This document shows, piece by piece, positions 23,980 through 33,235 of a DNA stretch of 64,000 nt; within the stretch, counting starts at the first letter, position 1; each line of letters begins with the position of its first letter. This DNA comes from Ampullaceana balthica (taxonomy: Eukaryota > Mollusca > Gastropoda > Lymnaeidae): the NCBI GenBank assembly GCA_944989445.1, contig CALYLW010000138.1, forward strand, positions 551,421 to 615,420. Reading direction: 5' to 3'. A program made the position numbers and the translations under genes. The notes beneath the pieces were generated by a model, which made no database searches, was not told where the DNA came from, and saw only the letters and a program-made list of their open reading frames with translations.

Positions 23980-24378
23980 TAATCCGCCATAGGGGGGTCT
24001 ACGCATCTGTGACGCTGTGGTACGAGGAGGGGGTGTTTAAGAAATGTGACGTTATATCAAAAACGCGAAACTTTAAATAAAAGTTCCACTTAAATATTTG
24101 ATTGTTTACCATTTATTTAATTACGTTTTCAATGACTTCACGTTTGTTACGATATTACAGTGCAGACTTACCCTAAATACATATTTAAATGACAAAAAAT
24201 AATTTGCAACATGCTAATTGAGAAAATACGGCTTGGGGGAGGGATGTCCAAGCTTTGTGACGTCATATCGTAAAAAAGGGGTGGGGTCTAAGTTTTTGTG
24301 ACAAAGTATGACGCTGGGGGAGGGCGGTGTAAAAATCGGCAACCTCGCGTGACGTCATTTATGGACGGCCCCTTCAGT
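23980..24378. mobile_element. GGGGCCGTCC-type MITE, partial, nested in hAT copy 1
   Basis: Homologous along its length to the stand-alone element at 34038-34428 (AAAAGTTCCACTTAAATAT, then GTTACGATATT, then AAAATACGGCTT). It ends in GACGTCATTTATGGACGGCC. The left terminus is lost. Confidence 0.8.
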
Positions 24379-24527
24379 CGTGAAGGGGTGACACCATGAG
24401 CTACCACCCCGGGTGACACCAACCCTAGTGACGCCTCTGATTATTTCATCTATTATAAACCAGCCAAAAATGCATTAAATGTGTTTATTTTTGTTTAAGT
24501 GAGAAATTAAATATGTGCAGGTGCATT

Positions 24528-26023
24528 TAGAGGCGTCGCTGGGGTTGGTGTCACCCGGGGCGGTAGCTCATGGTGTCACCTCTTAACGACTGAAGGGGCC
24601 TTCCATAAATGACGTCATGCGAGGTTTCCGATTTTTACTCCACCTTTCCCCAGCGTCATACTTTGTCACAAAAACTTAGACCCCCACCCTTTATTACGTT
24701 ATGACGTCACAAAGCTTTGACACCCCATCCGTATTTTCTCAATAAAAATTAGCATGTTTCACATTATCTTTTGTCATTTAAATATGTATTTAGGGTAAGT
24801 CTGCACTCTAATATGGTAACACGCGTTAAGCCATTGAAAACGCAAATAAATAAATGGTAAATAAACAAATATTTAATTGGAACTTTTATTTAAAATTGCG
24901 CGTTTTTGATGTGACGTCACATTTTTAAACACACCCTCCCCCTCGTCACACATCGTCATAGATGCGTGACCTCACTCTCCTACGGTGGATTTTAAAAAAG
25001 GGGGGGGGTGGCGTTGGTGAACGGGCTAAGGCTAGGGGCCCCCAATAATTTATGGTCGCCCAAACTTATTATAAATTATAGTGTATAATAAAGATGCAGG
25101 AAAATGTTTGTATGAGTCCTTGAAAATTTCTTGGGCAGTCATACGGCAATGCGGCAAATATAAGTAGGAAGTATAACGGAAACTAAGCTATTCTTTATGA
25201 GAAGAGCAGTGTTGCTCATTATATGCCATGAACAGCTCATTCCATTAATTTGGTTGGGAAAATTGCAGCAGGTTGTCCTGCTGCAGTCAGATTTTGTTGT
25301 CTTCTGCAAAATCTTTATACCCGGCTTGTTGCATCTACTCATAGTTGAAAAGTACTTAAAAAACACATGAAATTGATACATGTTAACAAAGCCTTGTCTG
25401 CATAGGCGTAACAACGACTTGGCATCGGGGCAGTTGCCAAGGGCGCCGAGGGCTAACCCTTGAATGATCAATTTATTCTGTATAATTTAGTAAATTTTCC
25501 CTATTTCTCAAGGGCTCGTTCATAACCACAAAACAGCGTAATTCGTGATGGGAACGTCGTAATCGGAGGACTACCTGTATATAAACATGCATATCTATGC
25601 TTTCACGCCTTTAATAAATATATATATAACAAAATATTAACTCAAATACATTGAATTAATAATTTTCCTCTAAACAAACATCAAAAAAGAAAACCCATCC
25701 TTTGATTTTTTTAATTTAATTTTTTTTTGTGAGGGAGTCGTGAGATGGAATTCATCCATGCTGTCGGTGCGTCCAAGTCCAAGTTGCTTTATACCTTTTA
25801 AAACATAAGACACTAACCCTTTCATCTCCAGCCTTTTTTTAATGATCTCTCTGCTGCAACTGTTTCTTTTCTTTTTTTCCTTATTAAATTAGGAAAAAGT
25901 CCCAACACAAAAACAACATTGTTGTTTGTGTGTTGGGACTTTTTAATTATTGCAAGATAACTGATATTTATTTTTTAAATAAAAGTTTTCGAGTTTAACG
26001 TATTTCATTGTATTCCTTAATTC
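24528..26023 (+). mobile_element. hAT transposon copy 2, inverted and truncated
   Basis: Begins TAGAGGCGTCGCTGGGG, the reverse of copy 1's right end. It mirrors copy 1 from 24439 back to about 23570, and then again from about 21985 to 21490 (25560-26023). It lacks most of the transposase gene. Its distal end is cut by a different hAT MITE starting at 26026. With copy 1 it makes a large head-to-head inverted repeat. Confidence 0.88.
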
Positions 26024-26025
26024 TT

Positions 26026-26361
26026 GAGTGGCCAGACCTGTAACAATGAGAGCCATTTAAAATACGAACATATGTTTAGACCCGCATCGAAGCACTATGG
26101 GTCATTAAAACTGGCCACATCGAAGCACTATGGCTCATTAAAACTGGCCACATCGAAGCACTATGGGTCATTAAAACTACCCACATCGAAGCACTATGGG
26201 TCATTATAACTGGCCACATCGAAGCACTATGGGTCATTATAACTGGCCACATTGAAATCTTCCAGTAATCCTTGTTACTTTTATTTCAGAAATTTAACGC
26301 GAGCCGCATTGTGAACACAGAAGAGCCGCATGCGCTCGCAAGCCGTGGTTTTGGCCACTGT
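26026..26361. mobile_element. hAT MITE with internal 33-bp repeats
   Basis: The left end GAGTGGCCAGACC and the reversed right end CAGTGGCCAAAACCACGG are inverted. The right subterminal GAGCCGCATGCGCTCGC resembles the 13752-14081 element, so the two are related. No clean 8-bp duplication is seen. It has truncated hAT copy 2. Confidence 0.65.
26085..26255 (+). repeat. 33-bp minisatellite, 5 copies
   Basis: Unit CATCGAAGCACTATGGGTCA followed by TTAAAACTGGCCA, inside the hAT MITE. The frame is open because 33 is divisible by three. Confidence 0.93.
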
Positions 26362-27031
26362 TGCTCTAGCTACAGCAGCGGTCTACATTTTTATATATAG
26401 GCATACCATTTATTTACTGCATACTTCAATTATTTTCTTAAATTTCGCCACTTTGTTGTTTGCCTTAATTTTTGTACCTGAATTTTATTTAGAAAATACT
26501 GTGATACAAAGTGCACTTGAATTTTATGCCGCTGAAATGTTTCTTACTGATTTCTTTCAGGTGTGAGTCCACCCAGAAAGCATGTAAAACTTCTGGTAGA
26601 GGTGATCCTAAACATTCACAAAAATAAACGTAAAAAAACTAACAATGTTTTGTTAAATAGACTTTCTACTATACATGAGTTAAAAACCTCCAGATATAAT
26701 TTATAATTTCTAAGAAGACACTAAGCAAAGAAAAATCCTACAAAGTCTAGATGTGCTCCAAATGTAAACAAGGAAGTGGATTTTAACTGAGACGAAAGTT
26801 AAAAAGGCTTCACTTTTTCAATTGGTGAACATAATTTTAGCTCCACCTTTCTTGTTGTATTGCGTTTTAAAATTTTGTTCCTTCTTTTTATTGCATTCTT
26901 AATAGAAATTCTTAATTCTTTTTTTTTAAATACTGTTGTACCTCGCTTAACAAACTCAATCCGTTTCAACAAAAATATGAAAAAAAGAGGACAGGCAGTG
27001 TTCAGTGACTAGTAAAGTGTTATTAGACACT
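26362..27031. other. AT-rich stretch with a pogo/Tigger-like terminus
   Basis: TGTACCTCGCTTAACAAACT at about 26938 resembles the termini of pogo/Tigger elements. Together with the transposase fragment at 28457-28571 it may mark one old element interrupted by repeats. No gene seen otherwise. Confidence 0.4.
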
Positions 27032-27164
27032 CACCAAGCAGGGACACTCACCAAGCAGGGACACTCACCAAGCAGGGACACTCACCAAGCAGGGACACTC
27101 ACCAAGCAGGGACACTCACCAAGCAGGGACAATCACCAAGCAGGGACACTCACAGACCAGGGAC
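27032..27164 (+). repeat. 17-bp minisatellite, left part
   Basis: Unit GGGACACTCACCAAGCA, about 8 copies. It is interrupted at 27165 by a hAT element and continues at 28312-28375. Confidence 0.95.
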
Positions 27165-27347
27165 CTATGGCGGATTAAGGGGGGGCTGAACGGGCTAAAG
27201 CCAGGGGCCCCCGATGATTTAGGGCCCCCAAACTTAGCATATTTTATAATAAATGTGGACAAATGTATCCATGAATTGCTGAAAATATGATAAATTAATA
27301 AAATCTCATCTATTAAAATGATGTCTTTTCCGACACGATAGTCTTAG

Positions 27348-27968
27348 CAGTCAAAAAACCTTATTTGGTAGGCTTAACAAAAGAAATTATTAAAGACTAT
27401 TATAAAGACTACTATAAATGTAATAGAGATATAAAACTAAAATGCTACCTCACTTTGGTGAGACCTGCACTAGAATATGCATCTTCTGTATGGGACCCAT
27501 CCACCAAAGAAAACATTGATAAACTAGAACAAATTCAAAAAAGAGCTGCCAGATTCATTACTGGAGAATATTCGAAACTGACAAGAGTAACACCATTAGT
27601 TAAATCATTAAACCTTGAAACACTAGAGGATAGAAGAACCAAGAGCAAAGTAGTAATCATACATAAAGCAATTAATTCTAATTTAGAAATACTACACAAA
27701 GATAACTTAATACAACCCTCAGATAGACATAAGGATAAAAACACCTTTCTTATTCCGTATGCAAGAACAAACACATACAAGTTTTCCTTCTTCCCGTCCG
27801 GAATTCGGGCGTGGAATGGGTTGCCTGAAGAATCCAGGAAAACCAACACTTTATCAACATTTAAATCTCTAATAAAAATGCAGGACTAAACACAAACCAT
27901 GGATAAGCGTAGGACGCAATAATCTTCTGTATAGAAGGAGCGTCTGTAAACAGATAAGATAAGATATC
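27348..27968 (+). mobile_element. LINE A 3' fragment (C-terminus plus tail)
   Basis: An open frame to 27889 encodes the LINE A C-terminus (EYASSVWDPSTKENIDKLEQ, then FSFFPSGIRAWNGLPEESRK). The TAA is followed by the short 3' UTR, GGAGCGTCTGTAAACAGATA and GATAA repeats at 27955-27968. It is closely similar to 9388-9900 and less decayed. It is nested in the hAT element. Confidence 0.92.
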
Positions 27969-27989
27969 CGTTTTAATTTGATAACCCTG

Positions 27990-28075
27990 GTAGAGCTCTC
28001 GTGGCCGAATGAGAAGTACTACGTCTTGTGGTGCAAGCGGTGGCGGGTTCGATCCCCGGGTGGGGTGAGAAATAT
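27990..28075 (+). other. tRNA-like sequence (pol III promoter-like)
   Basis: TGGCCGAATGA resembles an A box and GGTTCGATCCC is a perfect B box, about 45 bases apart. It is followed by an AT-rich tail. No complete cloverleaf is evident, so this is more likely a SINE head or tRNA pseudogene than a working tRNA. Confidence 0.5.
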
Positions 28076-28311
28076 TTTTTTCATGTGTTTTTTAATTTTA
28101 TAAATTGTCTTTTACACTTAATTTTAGGATACCGGCAAAAAGTTATTTCTTAGAATTTGGTTTTTTCATGAATAATCATTTTGGATGAATATTTACAAGT
28201 TACAGTCTTATATTAGCTGCTAGCAATCATTTTATCTAAAGGTACACTGGCTGGATAGGGCCCCAGTTTGAATTGCAGCCAGGGGCCCCGTGCAGTCTTA
28301 ATCCGCCCCTG

Positions 28312-28375
28312 CCAGGGACACTCACTAAGCAGGGACACTCACCAAGCAGGGACACTCACCAAGCAGGTTTAGGTG
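28312..28375 (+). repeat. 17-bp minisatellite, right part
   Basis: Continuation of the GGGACACTCACCAAGCA array after the hAT insertion; about 3.5 copies. Confidence 0.92.
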
Positions 28376-28456
28376 TTTTTGGATGTTGGGAGGTGGGATG
28401 AGGAGGACACACACTTATTTACAGTTTTCACACTAACAAATTCATTCTTTTTTTCA

Positions 28457-28571
28457 AGATGGTCCCAATGGTGGATTTGTTCACTTTGAACTTCGGGGAA
28501 AAGTCTACCACTCTCACTCCTCTGTTGTGCAGTTCAACAATTTCTTTCTTGGTTTCAATGGTAAGAACCAT
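28457..28571 (-). pseudogene. pogo/Tigger transposase N-terminal fragment
   Basis: The minus-strand frame starting at the ATG at 28571 reads MVLTIETKKEIVELH, then RGVRVVDFSPKFKVNKSTIG, then TILKKRMN. This is the helix-turn-helix (CENP-B N-terminal/psq-like) start of Tigger-type transposases. It is lost after about 38 residues. The plus-strand frame here is a shadow. Confidence 0.75.
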
Positions 28572-28759
28572 TCTGGCTATTTATAAGGACCAATTTTTCT
28601 ATGGATTCACTTCACACTTCAACCTTCAACACTTTTTAGAAAATCTTCTCCTGCAACATCACAAAGCAGAACAACCAGCAAGACTAAAAAAAAATCTATA
28701 AATTGGGTGAAAAATCACCAATAAATAAAGACAAGATAATTTTTTTTTAAAGCAGCGAA

Positions 28760-28890
28760 CTTTTCGCGACTGTTGGTTAGAATGGCCAGGGCCGACTGGC
28801 CGCGTTCACCGCGTGCCGAAGGAACAAAGAAACGACCGCGTTCGCTCGCTCCGGGCGAAATCCCGAAGAAACGACCCGTCATTGATTTTT
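28760..28890 (+). other. Short GC-rich patch
   Basis: A CG-rich stretch (CCGCGTTCACCGCGTGCCG) within AT-rich DNA. The open frame at 28773-28985 is basic and unrecognised. Probably transposon debris. Confidence 0.35.
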
Positions 28891-29174
28891 GCCTTCAAAG
28901 ATCATCAAATTTCGTACACATACCAGCACATACGTCACATCCGCTTTTTGTAATCAAGATGTCCACGTGCGAAAAAAATAAATAAAACGTCATCGATTCT
29001 CGCCATCCTCTGAGATCATCTATGAGAATCTTTAATTTATAATCATTTTGCGCACCTCCCGATGCACACCTTGTATTAAAATATAAGATCAAACAATGAC
29101 GTCATAGCGATACACATCCAATGATCCTATGTGTAACTTGGGCTATTATATTTTATTTTTTATATATTTTTAAA

Positions 29175-29640
29175 AATCCTTTATATTAACTCGTGGTGTC
29201 TGCGGCCGACCGACCGACCGACCTTGCTTGCTTGTCGCCAAAACTTTTGATCGATTTTTAACCCACTTGCTCGCAAGATAGCGAGCTGAAATTTTGCAGG
29301 CAGTTTCGTACCGATGATAAAAACAATGTATCACAATTTCAGATCGATCGCATGTACCGTAATTAAATTATTGATTTTTTAGATTATTTTATTTATTCCT
29401 ATGTATCATGCTATTTTTTGAGATAGAGCGTCGCGGTGCGTATTATATTGAACAACCTTTCTGTCGCGCAATAAGGTGCGTATTTTATTGACAGCTCTTT
29501 TTATAAACATATTCCTGATCGGTGCGCATTATATTAAACATGTTTTACGACACAACTGCAATTTTGTATTTCTGGATGGTCTGGCGCTGCGTATTATAAT
29601 GAACATTCTTTTAAATTCTTCTCGTACATAAAGGATTTAT
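29175..29640. mobile_element. Element X copy 1 (unnamed, short inverted ends)
   Basis: The left end AAATCCTTTATATTAACTCG and the right end AAGGATTTATAGTCAAAAAC share an inverted AAATCCTTTAT. The same two ends occur at 51742-51985. The interior has a (GACC)n run at about 29208-29224 and AT-rich filler with no coding capacity. Confidence 0.55.
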
Positions 29641-29691
29641 AGTCAAAAACTTGGTTTTTTACGGGTTTTTCTTATTTATTATTCAATTACT

Positions 29692-29695
<4 letters not shown>

Positions 29696-29763
<68 letters not shown>
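29696..29763. repeat. (AT)n microsatellite followed by poly-G
   Basis: Alternating A/T for about 66 bases and then a run of G. It produces an artificial Ile-Tyr open frame. Confidence 0.97.
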
Positions 29764-29765
<2 letters not shown>

Positions 29766-31299
29766 GGGGGGGGGTCTTTGCGAAAGAATGTAATGCAGCT
29801 TTCAGCACCCGTGATATCTACTACTTGCCCAAGTAAAACAAGTACGTTTACCTCTGCTGTACTTATCTAAAAGAGTATTTTTAAACTTAAGTTCATTCAA
29901 GCACTATTGGATATAGAGAAATTAGATGCCTATAAAAGACTGCAACCCCTCAAATATTCAAGCAATGGTTAGAAGTGATGACTGATATAGTTGGTTAGTT
30001 GTTACAGTTGTGGATATGATATTAGATAGACAATTTGAATCTTTTTAATATGATAAAAACTTATTTCTCATTTAATATTTTATTAGCCATCCCTTTCTCT
30101 CTTCTCAATCAATATTTCTCTTTATCTTTCTTTCCATTTCTTAAACGCCCGCCTTAACATAATTATTTTAAGTCTTTTCTTCCTTAATTCATTAACATAC
30201 ATTCTAGAATTATAGCAAGCACTACCTCATTGTCTGACTCAAGTGATCACTACCTCATTGTCTGACGCACGTGGTCACTACCTCATTCTCTGACCGAAAC
30301 GATCACTACCCTCACACCTCTAGCTCCTCCATCTCTGTTTCTCCTCCAGTTGAAAGTTATTACTTCCTAACTATTCGTAGAAATTGATTGCTTACTTATA
30401 AACAGGTCTGATAGAAACGAATGCTCTTATTTTCGTCCTAGCCATGCGTTGTTGTTGACCCTAGTTGTTGCCCCTTGCCAGTCAACACCTGCTTGCATGT
30501 AGGGAAGGGCGTAACCCCCAGATGAATGAAGATTAATAGCTGTTGTTGTTATTGTTGATCTTGTGTAAGGGAGTGCATCAGTCGCTTACCGTTCTTGATT
30601 GTTGCGAATTTATGCAGTTTATATATTCCAATTATGTTAATTATTGTTTTAGAAATATTTAGTGCGTTTAACATGGTAACTGGATCAAACTCTTAAAATA
30701 AATGGTGTCTGGTTGGACAATGTAACTCAACCCAGGTTGGAGTTTAATCAAATCCCAGTTTCTTACTCTTGAGTTGATTAAATCACATATCTTATATTAT
30801 CTTATCTTATCTGTTATAGATGAGAAGCCCACTTGAAAAACCTACAAAGTCATTTTTTAGAGTTTTTGAGAAAAAGGCATTTATTTTTGAGCGATTAAGC
30901 AGATTTTACCAGTGTTTCATATTTTTAACAATAAATTACAGCGTATTTAGTAGGTTTTAAATGACCAAACCAAAAGAATACTTTTGAGTTTTACCATTTA
31001 AACCAGAAAAGGGCAGTAACCTTTTCCCCGCCGAAATAGACTTAGTAGGTTTTGCAATTGGACTCAAATTCAGTCATACTTTGGCCAAACGTTGATTGAG
31101 TTATTTGACGATGAACTGACGTATATGGGACCTAAAGATCAACAGTTAATACATATTTTAACACCAAAAAGAGCAATAAAACAGAGAGGTTTTTTAAAAA
31201 ACTTATTCAATGATTTTTATAATGTGTTTTTTTAAACTTTATTTTTATTACAAATTTAATTATATATGTTGATAATACAGTCGCACTGAATGTTAACTG
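29764..31299. other. AT-rich intergenic DNA
   Basis: No gene seen. ATCTTATCTTATCTGTTATA at about 30802 is an isolated antisense copy of the LINE A/SINE tail. Three near-copies of GTGATCACTACCTCATTGTC occur around 30235-30305. Confidence 0.45.
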
Positions 31300-31365
31300 T
31301 CCGTCTACGAAAGACGATAGATTCATCTTTATTATTTGCAGCTCTTGGTGTTGCTGGTGAGACAG
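31300..31365 (-). mobile_element. LINE B 3' end fragment
   Basis: TGTCCGTCTACGAAAGACGA and the next ~45 bases closely match the 3' end of LINE B at 36650-36710 in the same antisense orientation. It is a severely 5'-truncated copy. Confidence 0.85.
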
Positions 31366-31509
31366 TCATACGTTATTTATTAATTCTCCTGTTGTTAAAT
31401 TACTTTATATATATATATTTATATATATCGATATAATCGATTTCTTGCTGTTTAAATTCTCTGGTTAAAAGATCATTGAACAGAAAAGGTGTAAGATTTA
31501 CTTAATCTT

Positions 31510-31660
31510 AATCTATAGACTGCCTTTCAGTGCCAGAAGTGCAGCAAAGGCTGTCATTCGCGAGTGGGCTTGTACAGCCACAGCAGAAGCTGCAGGGCCA
31601 TGCGCGAGGATCCCACGGGAGCACAGAATCTTCCGTCGTCTCACGAGACATAAGGAAAGC
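31510..31660 (+). mobile_element. LINE C-terminal zinc-finger fragment
   Basis: One plus-strand frame reads CQKCSKGCHSRVGLYSHSRS and then CRAMRED. This matches the C-terminal C..C..H..H finger of LINE B (CVSCRRDCHSRIGLISHTKS). It is opposite in orientation to the fragment at 31300-31365. Confidence 0.75.
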
Positions 31661-32457
31661 CAACCAATCTTTAGACTCGATTCTTAGAACACTTCAAATA
31701 GAAATATGTAATAACTACATTCTATTTATACCGTTGAAATGGATAAGTAACCAGTATTTCTTGACATTGAAAGATAACCTGAAAATTAATTTCACTAAGA
31801 ACTTTCGCCAAGATGCTGTACAGTTCTTAATTTTCTAGAATTAAGATGACAGTTTAGACAAAGTATCCTTAAATGATTATTCTTTTAATATATATATTTA
31901 ATATCGTGTCTAATTTTATTTCATGTTAATTGTTATTGTTTCTTGTGAATTTTTTCAAATCATAATTTATTTTTAGATCGTGCATTAGTTTAAGTTCATT
32001 TGCTGTTTGTTTTATTTTAGCATAATTGAAAGAAGCACCATAATAAAATATGATTTACAGCAAACAAAATTTATTCTCATTAGTATTCTCTTAACAATTC
32101 TGCATACATTCTAACTGGGAAAAGAAGTAAGGAGGAGGGGGGGACTCATTACCACAACGATGTAACGAAGTCTTTAGCATAAGATGAATTTTCAGCTGAT
32201 AAAATTTGCATCATATTCTGTCAGGCGAGTCAGTCAGCATCTTATGTCCTGAAGGTTGGAGGGTTGCTCTGTCCACACGGTGGACTCAATCGCCAGCCTG
32301 AGTACACGCCCATGTGAGTTGGTTTCACACAATTACTGCCTAATCTCCAAACGTAAGTGAAGGCCAATTCCAGGCATCAAAGCGACATTAACACCATTGT
32401 TGGATTTAACGGCCTGCTGGTCTTTGGAGCTCTTAGTGTGGTCAAGTTGACTAGAAA
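31661..32457. other. Intergenic, possible orphan exon at 32226-32311
   Basis: Mostly AT-rich. Between an acceptor-like TTCTGTCAG and a donor-like CAT|GTGAGT lies a frame reading SASYVLKVGGLLCPHGGLNR. It could be an exon or transposon debris; I cannot decide. Confidence 0.3.
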
Positions 32458-32715
32458 GCTTGTTGCCGCACGGCTAGCTCACCCTTGGACAGCCTGTTGC
32501 CGCACGGCTAGCTCACCATTGGACAGCCTGTTGCCGCACGGCTAGCTCACCATTGGACAGCCTGTTGCCGCACGGCTAGCTCACCCTTGGACAGCCTGTT
32601 GCCGCAAGGCTAGCTCACCCTTGGACAGCCCGCTAGCTCACCCTTGGACAGCCTGTTGCCTCACGGCTTGCTCACCCTTGGACAGCCTGTTACCTCACGG
32701 AAAGCTCATCATTGG
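32458..32715 (+). repeat. 34-bp minisatellite, ~7.5 copies
   Basis: Unit GCCTGTTGCCGCACGGCTAG followed by CTCACCCTTGGACA. One unit is shortened and the final two are diverged (TTACCTCACGGAAAG). Confidence 0.94.
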
Positions 32716-33235
32716 TAATTTTTTAAAATATATTTCTATTTATTAATTTATTATTATTATTTTTTTATTATTATTATTATTTTTTTTTGAATTAGAAAAT
32801 TAGCATGCCAGTAGCATTTCCGTCGTGCAATAAAGTTATACAGTAGATGCTTAGTATACTTGGAACATTTTAAGCAGTTGTTACACTTGAGTAATAAAAA
32901 AATTCTTAATTAAGAAGGAAAAAAAAAGTTTATTTTACCCTTGAGACGAAACATTTTATTCTATCCATTTTACATTTTGTTATTAGATTGCAGAATCTTA
33001 AGCTTAATTGAGACATTTATTTCGTTTTTATTTTTACTTTAAAAAAAAATTTTCAATTTGTTTTTTTAATTATACATTTTTCAATTAAAAGTGGAAAACA
33101 CGTAATAACATTTCAATTACTTGGTAGGAAAATTCTTTTTTTTTCTTCTTTTGAATTCAATTGTTTAAAGTGCATTTGTAGTTCATCTCGCCAGTTTATG
33201 TTTACAGAAAGTGGTGAATGCGTCAAGCGCAAACA

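Larger units (their letters stand above)
21372..24439 (-). mobile_element. hAT transposon copy 1, 3.07 kb
   Basis: The ends CAGTGGCGTCACTAGGG (left) and, reversed, CAGAGGCGTCACTAGGG (right) are inverted repeats followed by CGGGTGACACC-type sequence. The 8-bp duplication ATTATTTC is at 21364-21371 and 24440-24447. The transposase remnant is on the minus strand. It contains a GC-rich insert (about 22590-23040) and part of a GGGGCCGTCC-type MITE near its right end. Confidence 0.93.
27165..28311. mobile_element. hAT element inserted in the 17-bp minisatellite
   Basis: Left end CTATGGCGGATTAAG; reversed right end CAGGGGCGGATTAAG. The duplication CCAGGGAC is at 27157-27164 and 28312-28319. The subterminal parts carry GGGGCCC-rich sequence. 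It contains no hAT transposase but carries a LINE A fragment and a tRNA-like sequence. The same terminus appears inside hAT copy 1 near 23990 and in copy 2 near 24985. Confidence 0.9.

Noticed and set aside
27990..28075. Functional tRNA gene
   Set aside because: A and B box-like motifs are present, but no complete acceptor and anticodon stems are evident, and it lies inside a transposon.
28459..28701. 80-codon plus-strand frame
   Set aside because: The minus strand of the same stretch encodes a recognisable Tigger helix-turn-helix; the plus frame is a shadow.
29651..29836. Ile-Tyr repeat membrane peptide
   Set aside because: Product of an (AT)n microsatellite.
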